Of a DNA stretch of 43,862 bases, positions 21,983 through 34,059 are shown piece after piece. Below the pieces are notes generated by a model. The model was not told the origin of the DNA and searched no databases. It worked only from the letters and a program-made list of their open reading frames with translations. Position 1 is the first letter of the stretch; each line of letters opens with the position of its first letter. Where the stretch lies: the NCBI RefSeq assembly GCF_001039355.2, contig NW_019774469.1, forward strand, positions 472,382 to 516,243. The letters run 5' to 3'. Both the position numbers and the translations under genes were made by a program. This DNA comes from Lingula anatina. Taxonomy: Eukaryota > Brachiopoda > Lingulata > Lingulida > Lingulidae.

Positions 21983-24190
21983 TCATTGCTTACCAATATA
22001 CTTATATATGGATATCTCACATCTGATAGTTACAACAACAAGTTCTCCGTCTCTGTTAACATCAACTGATATAGGATGCCCAATGTCGTCACTCCTTGAC
22101 AAAATATTATGTAAAAACCTCCCGTCTGAACCAAGGACAACCACCCTGTGATTATTGAAGTCAGCTATGAATATGTGTCCATACGTATCTACGCACACTC
22201 CTCGTGGATAATTTAGTTGTCTGTCTCCACTTCCACTCTGACCTCGTTTTCCATATTGGAACATGACGTCACCCTGGGGTGTCACTGCATACACACAGTG
22301 GGCACTGTTGTCGCTGACTATGATTGCATTGATGCCGTGGTGGTATGCACAGCGCAGTGAACCTTTACTGCACATTGGGATAGGGATTTTGCTTACAAGT
22401 TGAAAAGATTTTATGTCGCACACACAGATGCACTGTGCACCGCCATCACACACGTACACCTTACCCTCTGTACGGTCCACAGTAACACCCCAGGGGTTAG
22501 ACATATCACCCTGACCAAAACATCGGATAATCTGACCTGATGTTGAATACAATCTACAGCATGCACCGGGACATGTTACCACGAATCTATCGTTACTGAC
22601 TGTAGCGATACACCTCGCCCCTCCCTCTATACTGATCTTACGATTACATTGACCTGTGATTGAGAATACGGACACTATTCTACAACCGCTTAGGTCACCA
22701 TGTAAAACTAAAATACAACCGCCATTTGTGCATTGAATATCCAACAGCAAATCCTTAACATTAAAACGCACGTTCCGCTCTGGTGCATGAGGCCATGTGA
22801 CTTTCTGAAATTCCATCAGCTCGCGATAGTACGTTCTCTCTTGTTTTACACTTCCAAAATGTGCATCCAAGGGACCGAGGTATGTTTTGGCCGTAATGGA
22901 CCCCGTTTTGATGGACAGCTGTGGCTCAGGAATTTTAGGAAACTGTAGCACACCGTCCATTGCTGCGTGCCCTGGTGTAAATGTTATGTTGGTGATCTTG
23001 GTATCAAAGACTGGTTCTAATGTCTCTAACTCCTGAATTCTAGTTTGGAGTTTTTTAGAGTGGGTCATGACCTCGATGTCAGAACCGATGTCTGTGAGCT
23101 GCTGAGCGAAATCACGAATGCTCTGAATGGAAATCTTGTTCATTTCTTGCTTGTCCTTTTCACCTTCTAAAGTTTTCACCTGCGTGGAGGTGAGAGTCTT
23201 CACTTCTGCCGATATTGTGTTGCTTTTGTCATCTATAACTTTCTGCATTTCGGTGTAAACGGACTGTATTTTTGTTTCATAAGTTTCCAAATGCTGTTTG
23301 ACAGTGGTCAAATACGCGTCTGTCTGTTGACGTACGTCCTTCTCTACTTGTTGATAATAATCTTTGATTTCTCTTTCAATTGTTTTACTGTTTTCCTTAA
23401 TCTCCTCCGTCATAGCTAATTTTTGAGAATCCACCAAACGAAGAACCTTTGTCTGATTTTCAGCCAGCCCGTCCTTGGTTTCAAAAATTACTCTTTCTGC
23501 CTTTTCAAAACGAGACAGTTTTTCTGTTGTTAGGCATTTAAGCTTTTCTTGTAGTAGATCTCGTTGAACTTTCACCACATCCCCTACTTTTTTAAAGTTA
23601 TGTTTACTGTGAGTTTCCAAAATACAATCTCTACATGCCACGGTGTCATCCTCTTCACAATAGAATGTCAACAACTCGCCGTCGTGTTTGTCGCAGTATT
23701 GAGCTTTATCTAATACATGCCGTAACTGTTCTCGTATACTTACTGGGTTAGCTGACGGGTCTACTTGTGACAGAGGTACTAATGAATGGCCCGCGCAAGA
23801 CGGTATTTTATCGTGAATATCACGACATGTAGCGCACAGTTGGTTGGTTTTTGGACATCCTTGGCACACGAGACTGGCTTCTTTATGGTTACAATACTCA
23901 CAAAGTCTCCCCTCGGGTGCTTTCTTATCTTTCATGAAGTCTGTTACTTTTCTTAAGAAGAAGTTTTTCACGAGAGTTTCTAACCCACCTGGTGGTACGG
24001 GGGCCTCTTGGCGACACACGGGACAGGAGAACTTGTTCTGGACACCATTTTTGGCTGCATGGTCAGCAATGCATTCCAGACAGAACGAATGGTAACAGGG
24101 GAGCACTCTCGGGTCTTTATATTCCTCCATACATATATGACACGTTAAAAAGTTCTCACTGAATACGCTGCACATCGCTTTCGAAGCCAT
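21983..24190 (-). CDS. TRIM-NHL protein, TRIM2/TRIM3-like, single exon, 735 aa
   Basis: A likely E3 ubiquitin ligase of the tripartite-motif class. The RING is C3HC4 with C17, C20, C32, H34, C37, C40, C56 and C59. It is followed by a B-box 1 region (LCEYCNHKEA, about 98-140), a B-box 2 (YCDKHDGE through CRDC and THSKH, about 165-205), and a long coiled coil (about 205-370). A linker leads to C-terminal NHL-type repeats (WGVTVD with VYVCD; PRGVCVD with IFIADFNNHRVVVL). The ATG at 24190 is chosen because it aligns with the paralogue at 38569-40812; in-frame ATGs at 24196 and 24220 are alternatives. The gene has no introns, as in many invertebrate TRIM-NHL expansions, which are often tied to innate immunity. 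Substrate unknown. Confidence 0.85.
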   Translation of the reverse strand: MASKAMCSVFSENFLTCHICMEEYKDPRVLPCYHSFCLECIADHAAKNGVQNKFSCPVCRQEAPVPPGGLETLVKNFFLRKVTDFMKDKKAPEGRLCEYCNHKEASLVCQGCPKTNQLCATCRDIHDKIPSCAGHSLVPLSQVDPSANPVSIREQLRHVLDKAQYCDKHDGELLTFYCEEDDTVACRDCILETHSKHNFKKVGDVVKVQRDLLQEKLKCLTTEKLSRFEKAERVIFETKDGLAENQTKVLRLVDSQKLAMTEEIKENSKTIEREIKDYYQQVEKDVRQQTDAYLTTVKQHLETYETKIQSVYTEMQKVIDDKSNTISAEVKTLTSTQVKTLEGEKDKQEMNKISIQSIRDFAQQLTDIGSDIEVMTHSKKLQTRIQELETLEPVFDTKITNITFTPGHAAMDGVLQFPKIPEPQLSIKTGSITAKTYLGPLDAHFGSVKQERTYYRELMEFQKVTWPHAPERNVRFNVKDLLLDIQCTNGGCILVLHGDLSGCRIVSVFSITGQCNRKISIEGGARCIATVSNDRFVVTCPGACCRLYSTSGQIIRCFGQGDMSNPWGVTVDRTEGKVYVCDGGAQCICVCDIKSFQLVSKIPIPMCSKGSLRCAYHHGINAIIVSDNSAHCVYAVTPQGDVMFQYGKRGQSGSGDRQLNYPRGVCVDTYGHIFIADFNNHRVVVLGSDGRFLHNILSRSDDIGHPISVDVNRDGELVVVTIRCEISIYKYIGKQ

Positions 24191-24239
24191 TGCCATGGTA
24201 TAGGCGCCCAGAGTGGGCACAGCGCCCCGCCCCCTACAC

Positions 24240-25020
24240 GCCGACCGCCCCGCTCTACTGCTGCCAAAACCGTTGAGTACACTTTATATATCATTTGATA
24301 AGTTATCTATACCACTTCAAAGTTGTCACCCGATCGACACATCCCAATCAGGTGATATTGTCAATTACCAGGACGGTGTCAAAGTCTAAAGCTTGTTTTA
24401 GCTGAATACTGCTTGACATATCAGTGATACATGTATACTGTGAGGGGTGTCATTCCGGTGACATATGTCCCCACTCCCCCTGAAAATTTCCTTGTTCTTA
24501 GTATTGTAGCTTTGGTAATAGGTATTAACATGTTAGTATACCCTCTTTTGCTATAAAGTTGTCGCTTTAAATATAGGTGACGTAATACATAATGCTACAG
24601 TTGAAACGTAGTAGAATAGATGAAGATATATTATCAGGGGTGGATTAATTCAGAGATATTTTCTGACAGTCTTCCAAATTATCTTTTGTAGTAAACCGTT
24701 AATTAGTGCTGATAACATAAATTTGAATACATATCATTTACATAATCCAGATGGATCTTAACATTTGTTATATGAAATAAAATTTTTAAATTCTGGGTAT
24801 TTTTCTAAGTGTCCACTTTTTTTATACACCCTGTATAGTTGTCCCTTTGAAAATAGTAGGTGACGTAATACAAAATACAGTTGAATCGTAGTTGAAGCTG
24901 ACGATGTTTAGAATAGATGAATACATATTATAGATGCATACATTGACGGTTCAAGTTCGGTGCTCGCTTTCATTTAAACACTGAGAAAGAAGGGAGCAGG
25001 AGTCTGGGCTGTACATGTAC
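24240..25020. other. Upstream region of the TRIM-NHL gene with internal duplications
   Basis: About 24560-24640 resembles 24830-24920 (both contain aggtgacgtaatac and a tagaatagatga segment). About 24240-24440 resembles 25290-25510. No coding sequence recognised. Confidence 0.5.
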
Positions 25021-25021
25021 C

Positions 25022-25213
25022 ATGATCCCTTCTCAAACAGTCGGGGATATTCTACACAAAAATGGACTCCCTAAAACTGTGTATGAGCAATTAGATAGAG
25101 TGACGTCGACTGAATGCAATCTGTTTTTAAATAAAGTAACAGAGATGAGAGAAGACATAGATGATGAGAAGTATGGAAATGGTATTTGGATAAATAAAAC
25201 TAGGATGAAATAA
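25022..25213 (+). other. Short ORF of unknown status, 63 aa
   Basis: An open frame with a varied, hydrophilic composition (such as DILHKNGLPK), unlike the simple-sequence ORFs around it. I recognise no domain and see no clear splice sites. It may be an exon or a transposon remnant. Weakly supported. Confidence 0.15.
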
Positions 25214-25234
25214 AATGGAAGCCCCTAGTTTCTA

Positions 25235-25520
25235 TACAACGAGCCATTGCCATGGTGCATGTATTAGCCTCCCCCCAACACACACGCGTGCGCTAACCGC
25301 CCTCCTCTACTGCTGTCAAGGCTGTTGTGTACGTGTATATATCGTTTAGTAGGTTATCTGATATCTGATAGGTTTACAATTGTCATCGATCAACACACCA
25401 GAATCAGGTGACGTTGTCAATAACCAGGACGGTATCAAAGTCTACTGTAGAGCCTATACTAGCTGAGTACTTGACATATCAGTAATACACTGCACACGTC
25501 TGTGTACATGTATTTGTGAG
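25235..25520 (-). pseudogene. Relic of a TRIM-NHL start and upstream region
   Basis: gagccattgccatggt (around 25241) matches the start-codon region of the intact TRIM gene (24185-24197). Further blocks match its upstream DNA in the same order: ctctactgctg, gtcatcgatcaacaca, aatcaggtgac and ccaggacggt. The coding part beyond the start is absent. Confidence 0.5.
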
Positions 25521-25899
25521 GGTTTGGGGTGTGGGGGTGTTTTGTTAATTCCTTTTGACTCGACACTGCTTAACATATTTCCCTGTGGTCCCATGTTGCA
25601 TTGATATGTTAAAATATTGCATTTATAGAGTGCTACGTGATCACATTTCCTTTTTCTGTTATTTTACTTTAATCTCACGATTATAATTTTAAGTGATATT
25701 CGGTTAGCGTTTTTTCAAGGACACGATGTAGATAACGATGTGGGTGGTGAACAAGTAGTTATACATTAACCTCACGGTATACTATATCAGTTTTGCTGAT
25801 GTATTCTGGGAACTGGGTAAAAGAAGACTCAAATGTTTGTCTAAAATTCAAGACCAGTTTTCATGCTAACTCTCTTTGGTGAAACCTGCCCCAGCGATT

Positions 25900-25902
25900 A
25901 TT

Positions 25903-25939
<37 letters not shown>

Positions 25940-26025
25940 GGACGAGGAAAGAGAAAGTGTGTGTATATGAGAAAGAGAGAGAGAGAGAGATGGACGAGTA
26001 GAAAGAAAGTGTGTGTGTATGTGTG
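25900..26025. repeat. (GA)n microsatellite tract
   Basis: Two long (GA)n runs separated by mixed purine and TG sequence. Confidence 0.9.
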
Positions 26026-26515
26026 TCTATGAGAAATAGAGATGTATTAATATATCCGCCTACCCTGAGTGTCCATTTCATGTGTTAGCTTTACAGTGCC
26101 CCTAAGGAATAGCGGTAATTTTGAATATCCGTCAATCAAAGGAACTGAAAGTGAATCTGCAGTTGAATGTCATTAGTACAACATGAAACAAAATTAATTT
26201 AATTTTGTTTAATTTAACTCTGTTCACTGTACCTAAGACGTACAGTCTTTCCCCAACCACGGCTCTCTTACATGAAAAACCCAGGTAGAGAGTGCATTTA
26301 ATAGAATAACTTTGATATGTTGCCATGTCTGCCCCTTGTTTTTGTTTATATTAAAATATAAGAATTATATTCAATTGATATCACATCTGAAAAAATCTTT
26401 TCAATTTAATAATAATTTATTCAGCTTTGAATGTTACAATTTAACATTGTTTGCTGTCTAGTCTACTACAGAATCTACCATATTGTACTTACATAAAAAG
26501 AGAGAAAGTGATATT

Positions 26516-27560
26516 TCATCGTGTTGCTAACTGTATATACTGTGATAATGCTTTTAGTGATTTCTGATCTTGAGGGTTGAGGAGGATGAATAGTTTCTGA
26601 TCACTGCCTGCTAATTCATAATTTTGTCTCACAGTGTTTGGGAGGGAACTGAGCATATTTTGTCGCTCTATTTGGTATTTACTACATGTGAGGAAGAAAT
26701 GTTTCTCATCCTCTATTTCCGTTTTACAGCTTGTGCAGGTTCTTTGTTCCAGGGTGATTTTCATGTGCCTGCCTTTCTCTATCGCTAGCTCGTGGTCACT
26801 AATTCTCATTTTGGCTAAGTATTTTTTGTCTGAGCTTGTGGCGTTCATTTTTAAGTAATTTTCAAGATCGTATGAGTTTTTTATTTTTCGATATGTACGC
26901 AGTTTATTGTGGTTCTCCTTGTTCAATTCTTTCCAAAAAAGGTCTTCGATTTTTAGATTAATTTCTTTTTCTAGGTCTGATGTTTCATCCCAATGTTGAA
27001 TTCCCCAATTCTGTCTAAATGCCGCCACTGTTTTAGTCCAATTATCTATTTTCAGGAGTTTTTCTTCGCTTAATGTTTGTTTCAGTATTCTTGTATTCGG
27101 GAGATTTTTAAGTCTGGTGTGGTATTTTTGCATGGATTTAATTATATCTGTAAGGATTGGGTTTCTACCCAATTCTGCTCTGCAGGCATTATTACTGGCA
27201 GTTTTTCTCACTCCTAATACCCATTTGCACATTTTTAGGTGAATTTGCTCGAAGGACGTGTTATTGATTTTATCTAGGCTTAGTGATTTTTCTTTGAGAA
27301 TTTCCTGACCCCATACCTCGCTACCATATAGTAAAATTGGTTTTACAGTTTTATCAAATAGTTTCATTTGTAATAGTGGATTAGATATGTTTTGGGAGGA
27401 TAAAGTGCTTTTAAGCGCAAACATGGCCTTCATTGCTTTTTGTTTTAGATTGTGTATTGCTTTCTTGAGGTTACCTGTATTGGTGAAGGTGATACCTAGA
27501 TAAGTATATTCTGTAACAATTTGTCGTTTATCAGTTTCGACGGAATCTTAAACCTAAAGG
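26516..27560 (-). mobile_element. 5'-truncated non-LTR retrotransposon (LINE), reverse-transcriptase C-terminal part
   Basis: An ORF of about 305 codons (27433-26516) contains KPILLYGSEVWG, the motif near the end of non-LTR reverse transcriptases, and a C-terminal zinc-binding tail (CTSCKTEIEDEKHFFLTC). The frame stays open upstream of the first Met to about 27530 and includes EYTYLGI, another landmark just before that region. Further upstream the frame is broken and the finger and palm motifs are absent. It is a typical dead, 5'-truncated copy of the CR1/jockey/L2 type, inserted between the TRIM and KLHL10-like genes. AATAAA follows the stop on the minus strand (about 26415-26425). Confidence 0.75.
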
Positions 27561-27569
27561 TATCCAAAT

Positions 27570-28590
27570 GATGAGGGTATTCTAAGCAGTTATGACGTCT
27601 GATAACCATTTTCCTGGAAATTTTATCAGAGAAACATATATGAGGCGGTCTGAATGTTCTTAGCTTTCGGGAGGTCCAAAGCCATTGGAAGCCCCCTGGC
27701 GTTCAGTTCAAGTCTTTAATGAATTGATTTGTGGTAAAAACTAAAAAAAGTTTGCCTCTGGTAATTCATATAAATATAGTTCTTACCAATGGCCCCTTTG
27801 ACCTCTCTTTTGCTTGCAAATATTTCTCTGAGAATAGGCTGTGTGCATGTGCGTGTTTTCGTTTGTGTATTTGTGTTCTCTTTTCGACTGTTGGAAATTC
27901 CCCAGTTATTTTTCTAGAGTGAAATTTGTTTTCAAGCTCGAAAGAAACAAAATTTCAATGTACACTTATCACTACTAATAATATATTAAAATTTCTCACT
28001 TTTGGAAAAAAAAAACAGTGGTACTAAGTGCGACTTCTCTTCTCCTTCTCTCAACTTACGTCATATATGACTCTATCCTAATTTAAATTTTCCAACATTT
28101 CTGTTTAATTCTTAAATTGCGTAAGTCTTTTAATTTCTTTAACATTTAGTTGCATATTTCTATAAAAGAAACCATCTTACTAAATAAAGGGTGCAAAATA
28201 AATCAACGGGGAAGGCGTGACGCAATAAAATATAATTGAAAAATGTGAAGACGAATGTAACACAATTTCAAACGAGTCGATTTGATAGCGTTTCGGCAGG
28301 TAGGCCTATATTTAGAATAAAAAAATAAAAATAAAATAAAATAAATAAATAAACATGAACTAAACGTAAAATAAGGACCGCGTACTCGAAGCACATTGTA
28401 ATAGGACACCCTAGGACAAAACAGTGATAAAATAAATACATGAATATTGTGAAAAAAAGGGACCATATTTTGACCTTTTTGTTAACCAGGAATAATACTC
28501 TTCATATTTTCATTTTATAGTATTCAAAATGTGTTTCTTTAAAATATGTTTCAAGAATTATGCAATGGCGTCCATTTTTTTTTTCATTTT
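27570..28590. other. Spacer, AT-rich
   Basis: Possibly includes degraded LINE sequence up to about 27720 and the 3' UTR of the KLHL10-like gene. No other gene was seen. Confidence 0.5.
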
Positions 28591-28593
28591 CAT

Positions 28594-29755
28594 CTAAAAA
28601 GCAGACGACGCCGTGCCCTGTTTCCGGATGTAGTCCACCTGAGTGTCGTCTGCTGGATGAATCGCTGGATCCAACAAATGTTCCCGCTCTTTACTCAGGT
28701 ACTGTCGGACCTGCGCATTAGGAAGTTCATCTACCACGCATGCGCTGAGAGCACTGCGTTGAATGTTCATATCTGTGGCGTCCCACCTGAAAAGCAGTGA
28801 TATGAAGAAGTTAATTTGGAAAATATCGAAAATGATGGCGGAAACAAAATGAAAAAGGGCAAATACTCTAAATAACTTTGCACATGTATATGCTTATTAT
28901 GTATTTGACTATTCACAGTTCCATATATCTTCTTGAAACCATACATGGCGCAGCCGAGAAACGATGAACTGAATATTGTGTCAATACATACTAATAATTT
29001 TGGTGGCCTCTGACTTCAATACTCTGACTATAGTGGTATATTCAAAGATACAGAGTTCTCGGTTTTGAGAGTTTTGCATCTCATTTTATGCACTGAATTA
29101 AGTCGAGAACAAGCGTGCATTGATTCCAAAGTCAGCTTGAGGTCAGTAGCTCAGCCTGTTGCCCCAACTGTGCGCCGGACTGAGAAATAACTTACCAGTC
29201 ATTGGCGAGTTAGTCAGAACACTCAACGTAGAACAATGTTGTCATTCCATTAAAACCATCAATGGCAAATATCTGGTCATCTATTACCTGAAAGATGTCA
29301 TAAAACCCGCATTACCTTTTTTCTTTTGCTTACTTCTGATGAAATTTATTTCATTTATAGTTTTTCGTTTGACTGATATTTCATTTGTATAAAAAAACGC
29401 TTTTTGAGAATGGTAATTCACGTCCGGTTATGTTTGTCTTAATCATATGTGTTAGAACTAAAAACTTGCTGGTCAGGATATTATTAAGGGGGTGATGGGG
29501 CATAAAATGCATTTTGTTCTCCGAACAGGAATTAAAGTTCAAACAAGCTAGGTACAACTGTATGTGTGTGTGCGTGTGTGTGAGACAGAGAGAGAGAGAC
29601 TCACCTCGACTGCAAAGTTACTCCTGGGTGTCATCATCTCAGCTATGGGCGTCCAGGTCTTTTTTACAGGATCATAGCGTTCTGCAGAATTCATGCGAAC
29701 TATGCCGTTAAATCCACCTATAGCGTAGATGTGGCCCCTGAATGCCGTGATCCCT

Positions 29756-29814
<59 letters not shown>

Positions 29815-30657
29815 GCAATGTGAAATCTGTTCTCAGTCCTGTTTATTGTTGTTCGGGATTATCGCACGATTTACAGGTAGTAAAATGTATATTGCATAAT
29901 GAACATGACTGTTTTACTTTTCAAAATAATGTTTTATTTTAATGATGAACCAAATATGCCTTTACTCTAACTTACCAATTCCGCTTCGTCTGTTCCGCAT
30001 TGGCGTGATTTCTGTCCACTGATTGGTTGCTGGCGTGTAGTACTCCGCGGCACTCAGGCACTCATTTCCATTAAACCCGCCGACATTTCCTTAAACATAA
30101 ACAAATAGATTAATGAATACATATATAAATCTAATTGACGATGAACATTTGCTTAAGCAATATATTAGTAGAACCGAAAATGGTTGGGACTACGTATGAA
30201 GGGCTGTTCATTATCTTTTCGTTTACTCATTTAACATGTGTTTTGTTTTTGACAAAAAGTCATTACCACATTAATGAAGCAAAGTCTGAAAGTATCAATC
30301 TCTCACCATCTAAGGTGGCAGCCGAGGCATCACTTCTTTGTTGGTGCATGGGGGAGATGAAAGACCACTGGTTGTACTTGGGATTATAGCGTTCTGCTGT
30401 GTTCATACGATGACGGCCGTCATAACCTCCCATGGCGTAGATAAGACCCTCACAGACCACGACACTCACGTAACACCTTGGAAAAGTGAACTACATTCAC
30501 ATAACAAAAAATTATTTGCAATCAAATTGTGCATGCAACTTGACGATTATTCTGATCGGGTTTTTGGAATTTTGGAAAGCAGTTCAACTCACGAAAATAA
30601 GTAGCTTGAATAAACATAGCAAACACAAATAATGAAAGCAAGCTCAGTTTCTTTATC

Positions 30658-30691
<34 letters not shown>

Positions 30692-33252
30692 TCTTGTGGT
30701 GCATGGGCGCGCTCTCAGCCCAGGCACGTGTCTCGGGGTCAAACACGCGCACACTGCTGAACTGCTCAGTGCCGTCAAAGCCGCCGATCACGTAGATCTT
30801 ACCGCCCAGATACACCGACCCGTGGTACGCTCGTGCTGTAGCTGGCCGGTTTATGGAAAATTATAAAAAAATTAAATAAACTAATAAATATATTAATTGA
30901 TTGAATAATAGATACCATAGATGAAGTATATATATCAATATCTTCTTAATTAAATGGACGTTTTATAGCAAAAAAAGAAGCAGAAAGTGTCGAGTTCAAG
31001 TGAGATAAGAAGAGTGAAAGTTAAACTGACAGAGAGACAGACAGACAGACAGAGGGAGCCCTCACCGGTGTCCTCCACATCCGGGTCCATGAGGTTCCAG
31101 CGGTCAGCTCGGGAGTCGTACACCTCAATGGCTTTGGTCGGACTTCCCCCGCTCCACCCTCCAATAACAAACAACAACTGGAACAAACAACGGACACGAA
31201 GGTCACTTTTTACTTAATATTAATTGAAAAAAATTAATTTCATGTCTGTACCCAGTACTTTTAAGCAGTAATACATTTCATCAATTTCTATTTTTTAAAT
31301 TGAAAAACGACAATAGGCCCGGGACGTTAGAATCGCTTTTTGAAACACAGATCTGGAAACTATACAATTACCTCGGCACCCTAAAGATGTTTCCATTATG
31401 AAAAATATACACGTATATCATACAGAGACAGCACAAGAAGGAATAATTTTTTGTAACCCAATTTTGTAAACCAATACCGTTCACAGTACCTCATGGGGAA
31501 GTCTAGGTCGCATTAGGGGGTTGCCTATAGCCAGGTTCATCGCGTTCGTCATCTCAAAGTCATGCATCAGCGCCAGAGTCTGTATAATAATAGGTTTACA
31601 GTCCGGGTTGCCCACCACGAACTCGTTGGTTTTCACATGACGCATGAAATACTCTGTCCCTATCAGACCTGGAAGTATTAAAAGGTAGTCTAATTAGCAT
31701 CAGTTATCTCTACCTTTATTTATATATGTATCATTTATTCATTAAAATGAAAAGACAAAAAAGACAATCAAATCATTGATCGATACCAGAACGAATGAAA
31801 AAAAAAGCACTCACCCAAACGAAGAGATTTCAAGATGTCGACGATGTATTCTTTCCTTTCCTCAGGCTTTATTGAGATCCATCTTATAGCTGCTTCATAG
31901 GCAAACCTCTCATCTCTGACGTTGAGGTCGTCCGAATTGAGCAAACTCAACAGCTCATCCGGAGCCAACATCAAAATCTCGTTACTAACCGCCGAGATCT
32001 CGCCGAAATTTCTGAGAATGAACTTGAGCGTCATGTGCTCCAGGTAGGTGCAGAAATAGGCCTTGGCAAACTGCCAGATTCCCAGGCAGTTCTCGATGCT
32101 CAGATGGTGCAGGAGGAACTTGGAGCAGGCCTTGACGAGGCCCAGGATGTGGAACTGGTCAGCCACCGGGAGGAGATGTTCCACGTTATCCTCCGTGATG
32201 TGCACCTGGCGGGAAGAGAAACAGATTTTCAATAAGAATTATTTCCTTTAACTAGGGGAAAGAATAGAAAGAGGTCTTCTTTATGTAACCCCCCCCCCTC
32301 AAAAAATATTTATTTCCAACACGTCTAAAATAAACAAGTGTGCATTGAATGTTCTAGTTATCAACACATTTGGTTAGACAGAATTTGAATCAAAAGTTTG
32401 TGTCTATTTGTATACAAAATTATTTATTTATTTGTTTTTAAAGCGACCAATAAATACATTACCTGTCGGCTGTACGCATACTGAATGATCAGCTCCATAT
32501 CGGCTGCAGAAACGTTCGGGATGAGGATTTCTGACTTAAAAGACTCCGAGAGATCGTTACTGAACAGAGCGCGGAAGTATGGGCTACACCCAGACATGAT
32601 GATGCGGTGGACGTGGAAATCTCGTCCGTCACACTTAATGGTGACGTCACAGAGAGCCCCGGATTCCCGGAGATCATTGAACACATCACAAGCTTGTTTA
32701 CTAATTCTGCGTTTTATTATATCTCGCTCGGAGTCGGCTGGAACATATATAAGTATTTTTACATATTTAATCATTTTAAGTATATTTTTACAACTAACGA
32801 CAATACAATGATATAATTGTGAAGAACGTGTGGATCATTTCTTCATTATAAAATTACAGACTTTATTCTATGTTGTGCGGAAGGAGAGTTACACGGCAGA
32901 ACGTTACGGATGTCTTTGTTTAGTTATGGTTGTTTTATAATACAATATCAAATTAAATACCTATATAAACGCAAAAATGTGTGAGTTAGGTATTAATCTA
33001 AAAGTATTTGTTAAACTCAGCATGGTATTACTGTAGGACTCCCAGTGATCTTCAAGGTCAAACATATCTAATGTTATTAGAATAACTAGTATCGGTAATG
33101 GTGAAACTCAATTTTTATTTATTTCAAAATACAGAAAAAAAAGAAAACATTCAACTGTTTTACATAAAGCACACGTCCAGCAAGAATAGTTTATTTCAAT
33201 CCATACCTTCTTTAATCCCCGTACAGTCCATGCTGTCATCATTGTTTTCCAT
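28594..33252 (-). CDS. KLHL10-like BTB-kelch protein, 11 exons, with an in-frame stop in the last kelch repeat
   Basis: Exons in transcript order: 33252-33207, 32737-32463, 32205-31815, 31668-31490, 31177-31066, 30841-30691, 30476-30307, 30089-29976, 29753-29605, 29287-29196 and 28786-28594. All have GT-AG junctions with matching phases, for 624 codons in total. Exon 2 is the BTB domain (CDVTIKCDGRDFHVHR), exons 3-4 the BACK domain, and exons 5-11 six kelch repeats (VIGGFDG, MGGYDGRHRMNTAERYNP, VGGFNGNEC, AIGGFNG). The C-terminal DMNIQRSALSACVV fits KLHL10, a Cullin-3 adaptor required in spermatids of mammals. A TAA at 29212-29210 interrupts exon 10, which would end the protein at about 554 aa. 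In the same exon the usual kelch Gly-Gly is Asp-Gly. The gene may therefore be truncated or decaying. The exon 6 acceptor could also be six bases further in (30835). Confidence 0.85.
29756..29815. repeat. (TAA)n microsatellite at a splice acceptor
   Basis: About twenty TAA triplets run up to the acceptor of the exon at 29753 on the minus strand and replace the usual pyrimidine tract with TTA. Confidence 0.95.
30659..30689. repeat. (TC)n microsatellite starting at a splice donor
   Basis: On the minus strand the intron begins GTGAGAGAGAGA, so the donor of the exon ending at 30691 is the first unit of the (GA)n tract. Confidence 0.95.
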
Positions 33253-33309
33253 AGTGAAGTTCAATCACCAGCTCCTTGTTTGTTGTTACCTCGATTCTGC
33301 AGAGCTATG

Positions 33310-33400
33310 GGCTTTTATGACGTGATTTTCCTTTATGATGCATTTGTTATTCTATGACGTTTTAAACGTCATGTCTATATGACGCCATAACGTCACAATG
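33310..33400 (-). promoter_or_regulatory. Cluster of five TGACG/CGTCA (CRE half-site) motifs upstream of the KLHL10-like gene
   Basis: TGACG at 33318, 33355 and 33380 and CGTCA at 33367 and 33391 all lie 65-145 bp upstream of the ATG at 33252. Mammalian spermatid genes are commonly driven by CREM through such sites. A link here is inference. Confidence 0.4.
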
Positions 33401-33660
33401 TATTTCCAGACGTTGACATTGTGATAACGTCCTGGATCTGGAAAGCGTATTAGAAAACAGCGTGCTAAGAAGTCATGAATGAATGAAGATTTTGCATAGA
33501 CGGAGATAATGCAGACTTGGTGTTCCCTTTTATTCATGGACAACGTACCATATTGTTTTGTATTTTATGATTTTGCAAGGGTCACGAAACAATCTCTAGG
33601 CAATTTTTACCAGATAAAGGTACATACAGTATTTATTCTGAGTCTATAACGGAATCATTT
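33340..33660. repeat. Block P, copy 1 (upstream of the KLHL10-like gene)
   Basis: Matches 37205-37500 over its length with moderate divergence. Shared landmarks are cacaatgtatttccagacg, cctggatctggaaa, catgaatg and ttctgagtctat. In both places it lies directly 5' of a minus-strand coding region. Confidence 0.75.
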
Positions 33661-34059
33661 TAATTATAAGCGTTAGGGGGCAATTGCTTGCGTAACGATG
33701 TCATCCACTACACGTTCATGTTCGCCCCTATCTGTATTTAATAGAATAATTTAAAATTTAACAGAATATAGGGTCTACTGAAAATTTGTTAACACAAATT
33801 TTCTTTTTTTCGTAATCTCATACATTCATGGCCGGGTGTGTGCTCCACCTATCATGCCATAAACATGCGTAGTGACCGTGGGAAAGCAATAAGGAGCTTA
33901 CCACACGTTTTTCTTTTTATTTTAGCCACGTCAGTCATAAGAGTAGGAAGTCTCTGTCTTCATACATCCCTTCTGTATACAGTGGGGAATGCGTAGAACA
34001 GAGACCAGTGAGAGGAAAGGGGGTGGGGGGGGGTCTGCTACATGATATCCTCTCACTCG

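Noticed and set aside
29210-29212. Recoding of the kelch stop (for example selenocysteine)
   Set aside because: The codon is TAA, not TGA, and no recoding signal is seen. A simple nonsense change or base error is more likely.
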